Shown: positions 52,482-62,359 of the stretch, piece after piece | Position numbering within the stretch: position 1 is the stretch's first letter | How the letters are laid out: each line of letters starts with the position of its first letter | Assembly: GCF_004000215.1 (NCBI RefSeq) | Contig: NZ_RBVY01000003.1 | Location: 478,970 to 542,969, forward strand | Length of the DNA stretch: 64,000 bases | Source: Nitratireductor alexandrii | GTDB lineage: Bacteria; Pseudomonadota; Alphaproteobacteria; Rhizobiales; Rhizobiaceae | Direction of reading: 5' to 3' | Notes under the pieces: generated by a model | Seen by the model: only the letters and a program-made list of their open reading frames with translations | Told to the model about the DNA's origin: nothing | The model's database searches: none | Program-made: the position numbers and the translations under genes

Positions 52482-52796
52482 TTCTCCCCCCTCTGCCTTC
52501 CGGCGGAAAATGGACCGATTTGCGCGTCCGGTTCAACCGTCCTGTCCGCACCGGGCCGGTTCCGCTCCGCCAGCGGTCAAGACCCGAGGATTAGATCGGG
52601 CGCGCGCCTTCGAGGCGAACGGGGTCGACGAGCAGCCGCCTGATGGCAGGTGTCACCGAAACCAGGGGCCGCGGAAAACGCATCGCTGCCGCCCCCGATC
52701 GCGAGAGAGTCGTTTCAAAACGCGCGCGAGGTCTTCCCTTTGTCGTCTCCAGATGCAAAATTTCCGGCTGGATCATCACACTGGAGCGAGACTGCC
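52482..52796. other. Divergent promoter region, caspase gene / LysM gene
   Basis: This 315-base region separates the starts of two divergent genes and must carry both promoters. I found no clear operator, RNA or additional gene; small frames in it lack ribosome sites. Confidence 0.5.
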
Positions 52797-53312
52797 ATGG
52801 GACTCTTCGACTTCGTCAAATCGGTCGGCAAGAAAATCGGCATCGGAGGCGACGACGAGGCGCCCGACGCCGGGTCGGTGAAAAAGGAGCTCGATTCCCA
52901 CGAGCTGGGCACCGAGAAGGTCGATGTCGAGGTCCAGGGTGACAAGGTGGTGCTGAAGGGCGTGGTTTCCGACCAGTCCGCCTTCGAAAAGGCGGTGATC
53001 GCGGTCGGCAACACGCTTGGCATCTCCAAGGTCGAGGCGAGCGAGCTCAAGGTGGTCGCGCCGGAGTCCGGGCTGAAGCTCGACAGTGTCGACATGACCG
53101 AGCTGGTGGCCGCCGCCGCGCCGGCCAAGGACCCGGTTTTCCACACCGTCGAGAAGGGCCAGAACCTGTGGAAGATCGCCGAGGCGCATTACGGCAAGGG
53201 CAAGGGCGCCAAATATACGGTGATCTTCGAGGCCAACCGGCCGATGTTGTCGGATCCCGACAAGATCTATCCCGGCCAGGTGTTGCGGATTCCGCATCTC
53301 GCCGAGGCCTGA
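52797..53312 (+). CDS. kbp: BON and LysM domain protein (Kbp/YgaU-like)
   Basis: The 171-residue cytoplasmic protein resembles E. coli Kbp (YgaU), a potassium-binding protein. It has an N-terminal BON domain (about 25-85: VDVEVQGDKVVLKGVVSDQS, AVIAVGNTLGISKVEA) and a C-terminal LysM domain (about 117-168: HTVEKGQNLWKIAEAHYGKG, PMLSDPDKIYPGQVLRIP). It begins MGLFDFVKSVGKKIG, as in E. coli YgaU. GGAG lies before the ATG; the open frame extends upstream unused. A terminator follows. Confidence 0.92.
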   Translation: MGLFDFVKSVGKKIGIGGDDEAPDAGSVKKELDSHELGTEKVDVEVQGDKVVLKGVVSDQSAFEKAVIAVGNTLGISKVEASELKVVAPESGLKLDSVDMTELVAAAAPAKDPVFHTVEKGQNLWKIAEAHYGKGKGAKYTVIFEANRPMLSDPDKIYPGQVLRIPHLAEA

Positions 53313-53348
53313 ACCGCCCGATCCGGTTTCGGGTTGCCAGTCGCGAAG

Positions 53349-53374
53349 CGGCGGAACACGGTTTCCGCCGTTTT
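53349..53374 (+). terminator. Intrinsic terminator after kbp
   Basis: CGGCGGAA (53349-53356) pairs with TTCCGCCG (53363-53370), 6-base loop, then TTTT. Located 36 bases past the kbp stop and 28 bases before alkB. Confidence 0.62.
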
Positions 53375-53402
53375 GCGTTTGGGAAAACCCGGGGAGGCCG
53401 CG

Positions 53403-54023
53403 ATGACGGAACTGCCGTCCGGCGTGCGCCACGTCGCCAATTATCTCACGCCCGCCGACCAGGCCGCGCTGGTGGACGATATTCGCGCCGTTGTCGCCGA
53501 GGCGCCGCTCTATACGCCCGCGATGCCGCGAACCGGCAAGCCGCTGAGCGTGCGCATGACCAATTGCGGCGCGCTTGGCTGGGTGACGGATCGCGACGGC
53601 GGCTATCGCTACCAGCCCACCCATCCCGCAACGGGTCGACCGTGGCCGTCGATCCCGCCGCTTCTCACCGCGATCTGGAACGCGCTTTCCGGCTACCCGC
53701 ATCCGCCCGAGGCCTGCCTGGTGAATTTTTACGCGCCCGGCGCCAGGATGGGACTGCATCAGGATCGCGACGAAGATGAATTCGCCGCGCCCGTGCTGTC
53801 GATCTCGCTCGGCGATGCCTGCCTGTTCCGGGTCGGCGGCACCCAACGCGGCGGGCGCACCGTTTCGATCAGGCTGGAAAGCGGCGATCTCGTCGTGCTC
53901 GGCGGCGCGGGACGGCTTTGCTATCACGGTGTCGACCGTATCTATCCCGGCACGTCGGACCTGCTGAGGCAGCCGGGGCGCATCAATTTGACCCTGCGCC
54001 GCGTGACCAGGCCGAAACCGTAG
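53403..54023 (+). CDS. alkB: Alkylated DNA repair dioxygenase AlkB
   Basis: Fe(II)/2-oxoglutarate dioxygenase that removes methyl groups from 1-methyladenine and 3-methylcytosine. It has 206 residues with all iron and cosubstrate ligands: H119 and D121 (GLHQDRDE), H175 (CYHGVDRI), R193 and R199 (GRINLTLRR). The nucleotide-recognition lid is in MTNCGALGWVTDRDGGYRYQ. The start at 53403 gives the usual N-terminus. It converges with the class II aldolase gene. Confidence 0.95.
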   Translation: MTELPSGVRHVANYLTPADQAALVDDIRAVVAEAPLYTPAMPRTGKPLSVRMTNCGALGWVTDRDGGYRYQPTHPATGRPWPSIPPLLTAIWNALSGYPHPPEACLVNFYAPGARMGLHQDRDEDEFAAPVLSISLGDACLFRVGGTQRGGRTVSIRLESGDLVVLGGAGRLCYHGVDRIYPGTSDLLRQPGRINLTLRRVTRPKP

Positions 54024-54071
54024 CGGCGTTGCACCGTGGACCGAAACGGCGGCGGGCGCCGTCGGGAGGGC

Positions 54072-54842
54072 TCAGTTCCGGTAGGTCGAGCCCTCCTCGT
54101 CGAGGATCGCCTTCAACTCGTCGAGATGGCGCCGGGCGGCGGCGACCGGATAGGCGTCCATCTGCGCGGCCACCTTGCGCGCCACCGTGTCGGGCAGCCG
54201 ACGCAGCGTCTTTCCGGTCCACAGCGCCTTGATGTAGGTTTCGCAGGCGCGTTCGAAATAATAGAGCCGGTCGAAGGTTTCCGCGACCGTGTCGCCGATC
54301 ACCAGCACCCCGTGATTGCCCATCACCATCACCTTGACCTTGGGATCGTCGAGAAGCGTGGCGCACCGTGCGCCCTCCTCGGCGAAGGCGAGCCCGCCAT
54401 ACTGCTCGTCCACCACCACGCGCTCGAAAAACATCGCCGAGGTCTGGTCGATCGGCGGCAGGGTCGAATCGGCGAGCGAGGCGAGCACGGTCGCATGGAC
54501 GGAGTGCACATGCATGACGCAGCGCGCGTGGGGGCAGTCGCGATGCAGCGCGCCGTGCAGGCCCCACGCCGTCGGGTCCGGCGCGTCCGGACGCCGCATC
54601 GTGTCGGGGTCCTCGGCGTCGAGCTCGATCAGGTCGCTCGCCTTGATACGGGAAAAATGCATCATGTTGGGATTGATCAGGAAACGACGGCCGGAAGGAT
54701 CGAGCGCCAGCGAGAAATGGTTTGCGACCGCCTCGTGCATGCCGAGCCGGGCCGTCCAGCGGAAGGCGGCGGCCAGATCGGCCCGTTCCTCGGCGAAGGG
54801 CAGGGTCGCGCCCGTCGATCGGGCGGTCGCGACGACGCTCAT
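54072..54842 (-). CDS. Class II aldolase/adducin domain protein
   Basis: The 256-residue protein has zinc-binding His residues in [18 protein letters not shown] and the later [20 protein letters not shown]. The N-terminal [20 protein letters not shown] is characteristic of the group with aldolase or decarboxylase roles on hydroxy acids. Its start overlaps the stop of ureG (ATGA), so it is the last gene of the urease cluster, though a link to urea is not evident. The open frame reads further upstream in ureG sequence but has no support there. Confidence 0.88.
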   Translation of the reverse strand: MSVVATARSTGATLPFAEERADLAAAFRWTARLGMHEAVANHFSLALDPSGRRFLINPNMMHFSRIKASDLIELDAEDPDTMRRPDAPDPTAWGLHGALHRDCPHARCVMHVHSVHATVLASLADSTLPPIDQTSAMFFERVVVDEQYGGLAFAEEGARCATLLDDPKVKVMVMGNHGVLVIGDTVAETFDRLYYFERACETYIKALWTGKTLRRLPDTVARKVAAQMDAYPVAAARRHLDELKAILDEEGSTYRN

Positions 54843-55501
54843 GGCGTGGCTCCCGTTCGGTCCGGCTCGGCCTGCGCGGGCGCTGCGCCGCGCAGGCCGC
54901 CGGTCTCGACGATGAAGTCGACAATCGCCGCGCCGCCGTCGCCGCGCGACAGATCGGTGAAACCATAGGGTTTGCCGCTGCGCATGCGCGCCGCGTCGGC
55001 CTCCATCGCGCCCAGATCGACATTGACGTGCGGCGCGAGGTCGGCCTTGTTGATGACGAGATAGTCCGAGCGCGTGATGCCCGGACCGCCCTTGCGCGGA
55101 ATGTCGCCGCCCTGGCACACCGAAATCACGTAGAGCGTGAGATCGGCGAGATCCGGCGAGAAGGTGGCAGCCAGGTTGTCGCCGCCCGATTCGATGAACA
55201 CGATGTCGAGATCGGGGAACTTGCGGCTCAGGCCGGCGATCGCCTGCAGATTGATCGAGGCGTCCTCGCGGATCGCGGTGTGCGGGCAGCCACCGGTTTC
55301 GACCCCGACGATCCGGTCTTCGGAGATCGCCTGCAGGCGCGCCAGCATCTGCGCGTCCTCGGTGGTGTAGATGTCGTTGGTAACCACGCCGATCGAGAAC
55401 TCCGCGCGCATCGCCTTGCACAATTTTTCCGTCAGCGTGGTCTTGCCGGCGCCGACCGGCCCGCCGATCCCCACGCGCAGCGGTCCATGCGTTTGTGTCA
55501 T
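54839..55501 (-). CDS. ureG: Urease accessory GTPase UreG
   Basis: The 220-residue SIMIBI GTPase delivers nickel to urease with UreD and UreF. P-loop [13 protein letters not shown], nickel-binding Cys-Pro-His in [14 protein letters not shown], Walker B-like [18 protein letters not shown] and guanine motif NKAD. Complete; stop and start overlap with both neighbours (ureF before, aldolase after). Confidence 0.97.
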   Translation of the reverse strand: MTQTHGPLRVGIGGPVGAGKTTLTEKLCKAMRAEFSIGVVTNDIYTTEDAQMLARLQAISEDRIVGVETGGCPHTAIREDASINLQAIAGLSRKFPDLDIVFIESGGDNLAATFSPDLADLTLYVISVCQGGDIPRKGGPGITRSDYLVINKADLAPHVNVDLGAMEADAARMRSGKPYGFTDLSRGDGGAAIVDFIVETGGLRGAAPAQAEPDRTGATP

Positions 55502-56154
55502 GAGCGGAACAGCCTCGAATAATGCGTTTCGTGCCGCATCGCGGCGATCTCCGCCATGATCGTCAGCGAGCCGAGATCGTCAAGGCTCGATGTCGCGGCG
55601 CGGCGCGCCGTGTCGGTGACGGTCTCCTCCAGGTCGGCGAGTAGCGCCACGCCCGCCGTCTGGCCGATGACGCCGAGACGGATCGCCGCCTGCAGCAGGT
55701 TGGAGGCGAAGGCCTGCAGGAAGGCGGCGACGGCCGCTTGGCAGGCAATGTCGTGGTCGCGCGCCGCAGCGGCGACGGCGACGCAATAGGCGCAGGTTTC
55801 GGGCAAAGCGTCGAGCGCCGGACAGGACCAGGCGGTCACCGCATCGCGAAACGCCGCGCCCTGCAAGGTCGATTCCAGATGGCGTTCCTTGGAACCGGCC
55901 AGTGCCTCGGCGAGCGCGTTGATTTCGGCGAGGTCGCCGCCATCCCCGGTCCGCCGCCAGGCCTCGCAAAACAACACCGCGTCGTTCCAGCCCGACCCGC
56001 GTCGCAGGACCATCTCGATCCAGTCGCGCAACGCGTCCTTGTCGGCGGCCATCCCGGCCGCAACCGCGCTTTCGAGCCCATGGCTGTAGCTGAACGACCC
56101 GACCGGAAAGCTCGGCGACAGCCAGGCCTGCAGCCGCAGCAGATCGCGCGTCAC
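55498..56154 (-). CDS. ureF: Urease accessory protein UreF
   Basis: The 218-residue helical chaperone subunit links UreD and UreG. Family text: [60 protein letters not shown] and [21 protein letters not shown] use a GTG at 56154 as start because its first base overlaps the stop of the YrhK-like gene (GTGA) and similarity begins there ([13 protein letters not shown]). The longer frame runs through other coding sequence. Confidence 0.94.
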   Translation of the reverse strand: MTRDLLRLQAWLSPSFPVGSFSYSHGLESAVAAGMAADKDALRDWIEMVLRRGSGWNDAVLFCEAWRRTGDGGDLAEINALAEALAGSKERHLESTLQGAAFRDAVTAWSCPALDALPETCAYCVAVAAAARDHDIACQAAVAAFLQAFASNLLQAAIRLGVIGQTAGVALLADLEETVTDTARRAATSSLDDLGSLTIMAEIAAMRHETHYSRLFRS

Positions 56155-56432
56155 CGTTTCGCCGCCGCATCCAGATCGTCGAGGTCGCCGATCCTGAGAT
56201 AGTGGAGCTCGCGGACGAGCCGGATCGTCGGTTTCAGGCCGAAAAACGCCGATCCGACCACGAAGAACCAGATCGCGACGGTCTCCACGGAGGGATAGAA
56301 AAACAGCACCGACCCGACTAGGAAAAGCATCGCGGCCGAAAAGTCGACGCATGTGTAGCCGAGTTCGTAGGCGGCGTAGAGCCGGCGATGGCGTTCGGAG
56401 CGGCTTCGGTTGGCGGGGTCGAAAAGGGTCAC
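56151..56432 (-). CDS. YrhK-like small membrane protein inside the urease cluster
   Basis: The 93-residue protein has two helices in the YrhK pattern: YAAYELGYTCVDFSAAMLFL and VGSVLFFYPSVETVAIWFFV, then GSAFFGLKPTIRLVRELHYL. Charged N- and C-termini flank the hairpin. A GTG at 56432 with GGGAG ten bases upstream seems best; an ATG at 56456 is the alternative. It lies between ureE and ureF on the same strand, overlapping ureF, so it is probably made together with the nickel-insertion proteins. YrhK function is unknown. Confidence 0.8.
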   Translation of the reverse strand: MTLFDPANRSRSERHRRLYAAYELGYTCVDFSAAMLFLVGSVLFFYPSVETVAIWFFVVGSAFFGLKPTIRLVRELHYLRIGDLDDLDAAAKR

Positions 56433-56502
56433 GGCGTTCGGTTCTCCCTGTGGCATTCCTCGTGTCCCGTTGCCACCGTCAAACGCTGCCGCAACGAGGC
56501 GT

Positions 56503-57009
56503 TCAGCCATGGCCCTCTTCGTGCCGGCCAGGCCCGGCCGGTTCGTGCGCATGGCTGTGCCCGTGTCCCGAATAGGCGCCGCGCAGCGGGCTGAACGGCG
56601 CGGTGATCTCGGACACTTGGGCCCCCAGCCCTTCCAGCATCGCGCGGATGACATGGTCGCGCACAATGACGATCCTGTGCGCCTCGATCTGCGCGGCAAG
56701 GTGCCGGTTGCCGATATGCCAGGCAAGCTCGCTCAGATGCAGCCGGTCGCGGCCCCGGATATCGTAGAGCGCCTCCTCGGCGGCGATGATTTCGGCATGG
56801 CGGCCGTCGTCCAGCACCAGCACGTCGCGGTGCTCCAAAACGACCGTCTCGGGAAAGTCGACCAGTATCCTGTCGCCATGGGCGAGCACGACAGTCTTGC
56901 GGCGCAGGTGGCGCTCGTCATGCGCAAGCACCGCCAGGTCGAAGGGAACCGGCCGCGCCGGATCGGCGGCGATGTCGGCGGCGCGCCGGAAATGGCTCGC
57001 CCGAAGCAT
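56503..57009 (-). CDS. ureE: Urease nickel metallochaperone UreE
   Basis: The 168-residue nickel chaperone has an N-terminal peptide-binding domain ([11 protein letters not shown]-like: [20 protein letters not shown]), a metal-binding domain ([20 protein letters not shown], with the family His) and a His-rich C-terminal tail ([12 protein letters not shown] and RHEEGHG) that can bind several nickel ions. Its start overlaps the GST stop (TGATG), so the GST gene is co-transcribed with it. Confidence 0.95.
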   Translation of the reverse strand: MLRASHFRRAADIAADPARPVPFDLAVLAHDERHLRRKTVVLAHGDRILVDFPETVVLEHRDVLVLDDGRHAEIIAAEEALYDIRGRDRLHLSELAWHIGNRHLAAQIEAHRIVIVRDHVIRAMLEGLGAQVSEITAPFSPLRGAYSGHGHSHAHEPAGPGRHEEGHG

Positions 57010-57611
57010 CAGGATCCGCCGCCGGCGGCCTGGGCGCGCGCGCGCGCCGGCCGCGCCAGCACACGGTCGAGATAGGCGTTGACCCGGTCGGAGGCGATCG
57101 CGAATTTGGCGCCGCGGGCCCAGGCGCCGATATCGCCCAGCATCACGTCGACGGCGGAAAAACGGTCGCCGAGCGCGTAGTCGCGGTCCGCAAGACGCCG
57201 GTCGAGCGCCGCGATCTCGGCGGCGAAATCATGTGCCGTCGCCGGGCCGACATCGGCGCGCAGCGTCTCCGGCAGCAGGAAGCGGTGGCGCAGCTTGTTC
57301 CACAACGGCGCCTCGAGCTCCGATTGCAGAAAGAACATCCAGCCGTCCAGCTCGGCCCGGCCGGCCAGGCCCGGCTCCGGCCCCATGCCCTTGTCGGCGT
57401 GTTTTTCGGCGAGATAGCAGCAGATCGCCGCCGAATCCGTCACCACCGTCTCGCCGTCGACCAGCATCGGCACCTTGCCGGACGGGTTGAGCGCAAAGGC
57501 TTCGGGCGAGCGGATCTTGACCTCGACGAACTCGTAGGGCTGGCCGAGCTCTTCCAGCATCCACAACACGCGGCTGACCCGCGATCCGCGCGATCCGACG
57601 GCCTGATACAT
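57009..57611 (-). CDS. Glutathione S-transferase family protein
   Basis: The 200-residue GST has a thioredoxin-like N-terminus ([40 protein letters not shown]) and a helical C-terminal domain. The Ser-rich GSRGSRVSR puts it near the theta/beta-like groups. Substrate unknown. Located in the accessory part of the urease cluster, overlapping ureE, an unusual neighbour for it. Confidence 0.88.
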   Translation of the reverse strand: MYQAVGSRGSRVSRVLWMLEELGQPYEFVEVKIRSPEAFALNPSGKVPMLVDGETVVTDSAAICCYLAEKHADKGMGPEPGLAGRAELDGWMFFLQSELEAPLWNKLRHRFLLPETLRADVGPATAHDFAAEIAALDRRLADRDYALGDRFSAVDVMLGDIGAWARGAKFAIASDRVNAYLDRVLARPARARAQAAGGGS

Positions 57612-57665
57612 GATTTGTCGTCCTCCGCCGCGGCCCGGCCGCGTCTTGGTGTTCGGTGCGGTGCC

Positions 57666-58259
57666 CTATCCCGGTGTGTCGAACAGGCGCCAGATCCACG
57701 ATATCTGGTAGATCAGCGCAAACGCAACGAAGGCGGCGTGAAAGACGCGATTTCTCGTCGACACCGCCACGATGCACAGGATGACGAACAGCACCGTGCG
57801 CACCATGTACTCGTTGCCGAAACGGGCGAAATGCGCCGTACCCTTCAACAGCGTGTCGACAATGTCGAGCAGGTAGGTCGACGCCAGCAGGCCGAAGAAC
57901 CAGGCCCGGCGGGCCAGGAAGAACTCTTCGTAACTTTGGTAGTCCCACATCGAATCGGGAAACAGCAGCGCGCACAGCAAAAACAAAACGACCGCGTAGG
58001 ATATGATGAAGAGATAGACCCCGAAGGTCCAGCTCTCGACCTTGAACAGCCCGTATTCCCACCACCAGAAATGCACCAGCATCAACAGCAGCGATGCGAC
58101 CCAGGCCAGGTGGACGGGATAGAGCGGATATTGGCGCGGATGCTGGATGATGCGCGCCACGCCCGACAAAAGCCGCGCGACCGCCAGGCCCACGACCATG
58201 CCCATCACGATGCGGATATGCGGATAGATCTGGGTTGAAGAAACCGCGTCCGTTTCCAT
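57666..58259 (-). CDS. Multi-helix membrane protein, unknown
   Basis: The 197-residue protein has about six helices (IVMGMVVGLAVARLLSGVAR, LAWVASLLLMLVHFWWWEYG, LFIISYAVVLFLLCALLF, FGLLASTYLLDIVDTLL, MVRTVLFVILCIVAVS). No charged catalytic motif stands out. Start METDAVSSTQIYPHIR at 58259. I do not recognise a family. It lies between the peroxiredoxin and GST genes, on the strand of the urease genes. Confidence 0.8.
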   Translation of the reverse strand: METDAVSSTQIYPHIRIVMGMVVGLAVARLLSGVARIIQHPRQYPLYPVHLAWVASLLLMLVHFWWWEYGLFKVESWTFGVYLFIISYAVVLFLLCALLFPDSMWDYQSYEEFFLARRAWFFGLLASTYLLDIVDTLLKGTAHFARFGNEYMVRTVLFVILCIVAVSTRNRVFHAAFVAFALIYQISWIWRLFDTPG

Positions 58260-58407
58260 CGTCCTCGCGTCCGTTCGTCAAGGCGGCGGCCAACTCCCGC
58301 ATTCGATGGAACGGCCGGTCGCGCCACTATGCGCGGATTTTTCGCGCAAAAACAAACCCCGGCGCGCGCGGGCGGCCGGGGTTCGCTCGATCGACGATCG
58401 CGAAGGA

Positions 58408-58953
58408 TCAGGCCGCTTCGGCAACCTTGTCCTTTTTCAGCGCCTCGAGGATGGTCTGCGGCGAGGACGCGCCGTAGGGGTCGGTCTCGCAATTGTCGGA
58501 GAAGCCTTCCTCCTCGAACCATTTCTCGACAACGCCGTCATTGACGACGGCGCCGTAGCGCCAGGAACGCATGCCGAAGCCGAGATTGTCCTTGGCCACC
58601 AGCATGCCCATCTTGCGCGTGAACTCGCCCGAGCCGTCGGGAATGAGCTCGACATTCTTCAGCCCCTGCGTCTTGCCCCAGGCGTTCATGACGAAGGCGT
58701 CGTTGACGGAGATGCAGTAGATCGCGTCGATGCCGAGGGCCTTGAACTCGTCGTAGAGCTTCTCGAAATCGGGAAGCTGGTAGGTCGAGCAGGTCGGCGT
58801 GAAGGCGCCGGGCAGCGAGAACAGCACCACGCGCTTGCCGGCGAAATAGTCGGCGCTGGTCTTGTCTTCCCAGCGGAACGGGTTGGGACCCTCGATCGTC
58901 TCGTCGCGCACGCGGGTGCGGAAGGTGACATCGGGCACTTTTTTGACGGTCAT
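58408..58953 (-). CDS. Peroxiredoxin (Prx5 type)
   Basis: The 181-residue thiol peroxidase of the 1-Cys/atypical 2-Cys Prx5 group reduces hydroperoxides, usually with glutathione/glutaredoxin. Peroxidatic Cys55 lies in SLPGAFTPTCSTYQLPDFEK. The Prx5 segment DAIYCISVNDAFVMNAWGKT is intact. AAGGAG lies before the ATG at 58953; the longer frame is not coding. It is the first gene after the gap downstream of ureC. Confidence 0.94.
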   Translation of the reverse strand: MTVKKVPDVTFRTRVRDETIEGPNPFRWEDKTSADYFAGKRVVLFSLPGAFTPTCSTYQLPDFEKLYDEFKALGIDAIYCISVNDAFVMNAWGKTQGLKNVELIPDGSGEFTRKMGMLVAKDNLGFGMRSWRYGAVVNDGVVEKWFEEEGFSDNCETDPYGASSPQTILEALKKDKVAEAA

Positions 58954-59309
58954 CTGCAACTCCTTCAAGCAATGTCCGGCGGCGCCCGAGAGGAACCAGG
59001 CGGCATCGCACGGGACGTTTTGGGATTTCCGGCTGCCGGGAGGAGGGTGACCGGAAACTCTCGGGGATAGATCATGTTGCACCGGCGAAGTGAAGCCCTT
59101 CGCAGCGCGGCAAACCGTTGCAGCCAGTCGGGAGCGCAAGGGGCATCGTCATGGCGGAGACGATCGCGACGGGACCGCCCTGTCGGTCGAGTTGGGCCAG
59201 GACGCCCTCGGATTTCTGTATTTCACGGACAGTGCGCCAGCGCGCTGGCCGGCAGCGATCGGCCGCCTTCCTACGCCTCACAACGTCGCGCCGTGGGGCG
59301 CAAGCCGGT
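58954..59309. other. Gap between ureC and the peroxiredoxin gene
   Basis: The 356 bases downstream of ureC (minus strand) contain no recognised gene. A minus-strand frame of about 69 codons is open but has no ribosome site or family. The promoter of the peroxiredoxin-to-ureG block probably lies here, so the urease genes are in at least two transcription units. Confidence 0.5.
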
Positions 59310-61022
59310 CTAAAACAAAAAATAGCGCTGCGCCATCGGCAGCACGCTCGCCGGTTCGCAGGTCAGCAGCTCGCCGTCGGCGCGCACGTCGTAGGTTTCC
59401 GGATCGACCTCGACGGTCGGGGTCGCGTCGTTGAGCACCATCGCCTGCTTGCCGATCCCGCCGCGGGTATTGTCGACGGCGACCATCGCCTTGTCGACGC
59501 CGAGCGCGTCTTTGAGCCCCGCCGCCAGCGCGGCCTTTGAAACGAAGGTGACCGACGAGGCCGCCGGGGCGCGGCCGAAGGCGGCGAACATCGGCCGCAT
59601 ATGCACCGGCTGCGGGGTCGGGATCGAAGCGTTGGGGTCGCCCATCGGGGCGGCCGCGATCATGCCGCCAACCAGCACCATCTCCGGTTTGACGCCGAAA
59701 AAGGCCGGATTCCAGAGCACGAGATCGGCGCGCTTGCCGGCCGTCACCGAGCCGATTTCGGCCGCCATGCCCTGCGCGATCGCCGGGTTGATGGTGTATT
59801 TGGCGATGTAGCGGCGCACGCGCAGATTGTCGTTGTCGCCGGTTTCCTCGGCCAGCCGGCCGCGTTGGCGTTTCATCTTGTCGGCGGTCTGCCAGGTGCG
59901 GATCAGCACCTCGCCGACCCGGCCCATCGCCTGGCTGTCCGACGAGATGATCGAAAACGCGCCGAGATCGTGCAAGATGTCCTCCGCCGCGATGGTCTCC
60001 TTGCGGATGCGGCTTTCGGCGAAGGCGATATCTTCCGGAATCGTCGGCGACAGGTGATGACAGACCATCAGCATGTCGAGATGCTCGGCGATGGTGTTGA
60101 CGGTGTAGGGCCGGGTCGGATTGGTCGAAGACGGGATCACGTTGGCGAGCCCGCAGATCTTGATGATGTCGGGCGCGTGGCCGCCGCCGGCGCCTTCGGT
60201 GTGGTAGGCGTGGATCGTACGCCCCTTGAAGGCGTCGATCGTGGTTTCCACGAAGCCGGACTCGTTCAGCGTGTCGGTATGGATCATCACCTGAACATCA
60301 TGGTCGTCGGCCACCCGCAGGCAGGTGTCGATGGCGGCCGGCGTCGTGCCCCAATCCTCGTGCAGCTTCAGCGCGCAGGCGCCGCCCAGCACCATTTCGT
60401 GCAGCGCCGCGGGCAGAGATGCGTTGCCCTTGGCCGCCAGGCCGATATTCATCGGGAAGGCGTCGAAGGACTGGATCATGCGGCCGATATGCCAGGGGCC
60501 CGGCGTGCAGGTGGTGGCAAGCGTGCCGTGGGCGGGACCTGTCCCGCCGCCGAGCATGGTCGTCACGCCCGCCATCAGCGCTTCCTCGATCTGCTGCGGA
60601 CAGATGAAATGAATATGGGCGTCGAAACCGCCTGCCGTCACGATCCGGCCTTCGCCGGCGATCGCCTCGGTGCCGGGACCGATGACGATGTCGACGCCTG
60701 CCTGCGTGTCGGGATTGCCGGCCTTGCCGATTGCCGCGATGCGCCCGTTTCTCAGCCCGATATCGGCCTTGACGATGCCGCTCGCGTCGACGATCACCGC
60801 ATTGGTGATGACGGTGTCGACCGCACCCTCGGCGCGGCTCGCCTGGCTCTGGCCCATGCCGTCGCGCACCACCTTGCCGCCGCCGAACTTCACCTCCTCG
60901 CCATAGACGGTGAAATCCTTCTCGATCTCGATGAAAAGCTCCGTGTCGGCCAGCCTTATCCTGTCGCCGAGCGTGGGGCCGAACATCTGCGCATAGGCGG
61001 ACCGCGAGAGTCTTGCCGGCAT
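59310..61022 (-). CDS. ureC: Urease alpha subunit UreC
   Basis: Catalytic subunit of urease, 570 residues. Nickel ligands H136 and H138 ([12 protein letters not shown]), carbamylated K219 ([11 protein letters not shown]), H248 ([10 protein letters not shown]), H274 ([12 protein letters not shown]) and the Asp in SSDSQAMG. The mobile flap has C321/H322 in [11 protein letters not shown]. Length and residues are all normal, so the enzyme should be active. It is downstream of the DUF6980 gene with a 4-base gap and lies far from ureE-G because other genes come between. Confidence 0.98.
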   Translation of the reverse strand: MPARLSRSAYAQMFGPTLGDRIRLADTELFIEIEKDFTVYGEEVKFGGGKVVRDGMGQSQASRAEGAVDTVITNAVIVDASGIVKADIGLRNGRIAAIGKAGNPDTQAGVDIVIGPGTEAIAGEGRIVTAGGFDAHIHFICPQQIEEALMAGVTTMLGGGTGPAHGTLATTCTPGPWHIGRMIQSFDAFPMNIGLAAKGNASLPAALHEMVLGGACALKLHEDWGTTPAAIDTCLRVADDHDVQVMIHTDTLNESGFVETTIDAFKGRTIHAYHTEGAGGGHAPDIIKICGLANVIPSSTNPTRPYTVNTIAEHLDMLMVCHHLSPTIPEDIAFAESRIRKETIAAEDILHDLGAFSIISSDSQAMGRVGEVLIRTWQTADKMKRQRGRLAEETGDNDNLRVRRYIAKYTINPAIAQGMAAEIGSVTAGKRADLVLWNPAFFGVKPEMVLVGGMIAAAPMGDPNASIPTPQPVHMRPMFAAFGRAPAASSVTFVSKAALAAGLKDALGVDKAMVAVDNTRGGIGKQAMVLNDATPTVEVDPETYDVRADGELLTCEPASVLPMAQRYFLF

Positions 61023-61026
61023 TGTC

Positions 61027-61422
61027 TTATTCCTCCCCGTCCTGCCGCCAGGCGGCGCTCCGATAACGCGCGGGGATCGGGTCGACGAGCGGGTCGTCGA
61101 AGCCCAGCGCCTCGAGCGCGTCGAACCAGCGGTCGCGCTGGCTTTCGGGCAGTCTGGTCCCGCACCAGGGGCAGTGGCCGATCAGGACGGTGGAGGCGCC
61201 GCCGTCGTGCACGATCAGGCCGTATTCGTCGAAGACTGCGCTATAGGCGATCAGCATATCGGGACAGGCGAACGGATCGTCGGCGTGTTCGGCGCAGTCA
61301 TTCTCGAGGGCGTTTGTCATTTGCGTGCAGCAATGCCGCTCGGTCGGGGTGGCGAAATCAGGCGGAAGACCGCCGGGATCGAGCCACAAAACACGAAAAT
61401 CGGGAAAGAGCCGGCTCGACAT
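61027..61422 (-). CDS. DUF6980-like zinc-ribbon protein in the urease cluster
   Basis: The 131-residue protein begins [20 protein letters not shown]. Cysteines lie in [36 protein letters not shown] and [13 protein letters not shown]. The text [20 protein letters not shown] fits the DUF6980 family of small Cys-rich proteins. No function is known. The start at 61422 was taken from where family similarity begins; an upstream extension is open. It is just before ureC and could be translated with it. Confidence 0.78.
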   Translation of the reverse strand: MSSRLFPDFRVLWLDPGGLPPDFATPTERHCCTQMTNALENDCAEHADDPFACPDMLIAYSAVFDEYGLIVHDGGASTVLIGHCPWCGTRLPESQRDRWFDALEALGFDDPLVDPIPARYRSAAWRQDGEE

Positions 61423-61520
61423 CACATTCTCGACGGATTGGGAACGACAATGACGCGTGCCGCGTTCGGACAATCGGGTCGCGTGCGCGCCAGATTTGAG
61501 CGGTAAGGAGAGATCAGGTG

Positions 61521-62009
61521 ATGGTTGATACGATGGACGGCGAGGCGGGAGCACTTCACCTGGCTGTCGGCGCGCTGCTCATAGCCGCCGCGATGTCGGT
61601 AACGCCGCTGGCCGCCCAGGGGCTCGACAGCGAGAAGGCGATCGACTCGATTGTCGGCTCCGATGTCGTTGAAGAAGAACAACAGGCCGCCGCCGCGCCG
61701 GAGCGCATCGTCAAGGCGATCGAAAACACGGCGCAAAGCGCCCGGGAAGTGCGTCACAAGTTCAATCTGGAGCGCATCGACATCGTCTTTCTTCCCGATG
61801 CGGCCGACAACAAGGCGCCGGGCGAGATCGACAGCAAGCTTGAGGAATATGCCGAGGAGATTGCCGATCTGCGCCGCGAGATCGAAGGCAACGCCATGCT
61901 TTACCACGCGATCGATTCGCGCTCGGTAATGGTCAGGGACGTGCTTGCGGTCGAGTTCGACGACCAGAACGGCGCCACCGTCTTCGCCGCCGCGAAACCC
62001 GCCCGATAG
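61521..62009 (+). CDS. Secreted coiled-coil-like protein, opposite strand in urease cluster
   Basis: The 162-residue protein has a signal-like segment (LHLAVGALLIAAAMSVTPLA, cut after AQG) followed by an acidic helical part (DSIVGSDVVEEEQQAAAAPE, SKLEEYAEEIADLRREIEG) and a short beta-like end. AGGAG lies before the ATG at 61521. I do not know a family. It is transcribed against the urease genes, between ureB and the DUF6980 gene, and so breaks the operon. Confidence 0.75.
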   Translation: MVDTMDGEAGALHLAVGALLIAAAMSVTPLAAQGLDSEKAIDSIVGSDVVEEEQQAAAAPERIVKAIENTAQSAREVRHKFNLERIDIVFLPDAADNKAPGEIDSKLEEYAEEIADLRREIEGNAMLYHAIDSRSVMVRDVLAVEFDDQNGATVFAAAKPAR

Positions 62010-62049
62010 AGGCGGCGCGGCCGATCGGCGGGTTTTCGGGCCTGTCATC

Positions 62050-62355
62050 TCACAATTTTCCCATCACCATTTGCCGGAACCCGTAGACCCGGCGCGCGCC
62101 GCCGAGCGGGATCAGCGTCACGTCGCGCTCCTGGCCCGGCTCGAAGCGCACCGCGGTGCCGGCGGGAATGTCGAGGCGCATGCCGCGGGCGGCCTCGCGG
62201 TCGAACACCAGCCCGGCATTGGCCTCGAAAAAATGATAGTGGCTGCCGACCTGGACCGGACGGTCGCCACTATTGGCGACCTTGAGCGTCACGCTCGGGG
62301 CGCCCGCGTTGAGCTCGATCTCGCCTTCGACGGTGATGATCTGACCGGGAATCAT
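62050..62355 (-). CDS. ureB: Urease beta subunit UreB
   Basis: The 101-residue structural subunit of urease contains the family marks [40 protein letters not shown] and [20 protein letters not shown]. The ATG at 62355 is the usual start; the open frame upstream overlaps the ureJ gene. Last gene of the ureD-A-J-B block before the opposite-strand gene. Confidence 0.97.
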   Translation of the reverse strand: MIPGQIITVEGEIELNAGAPSVTLKVANSGDRPVQVGSHYHFFEANAGLVFDREAARGMRLDIPAGTAVRFEPGQERDVTLIPLGGARRVYGFRQMVMGKL

Positions 62356-62359
62356 CGCG

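Noticed and set aside
49005-52643. Very long plus-strand frame (791 codons) opposite the caspase gene
   Set aside because: It mirrors the codon pattern of the minus-strand gene, has no ribosome site and no recognisable domain.
58954-59309. A small gene between ureC and the peroxiredoxin gene
   Set aside because: The 69-codon minus-strand frame has no ribosome site, no hydrophobic or domain pattern, and no known relatives that I recognise.
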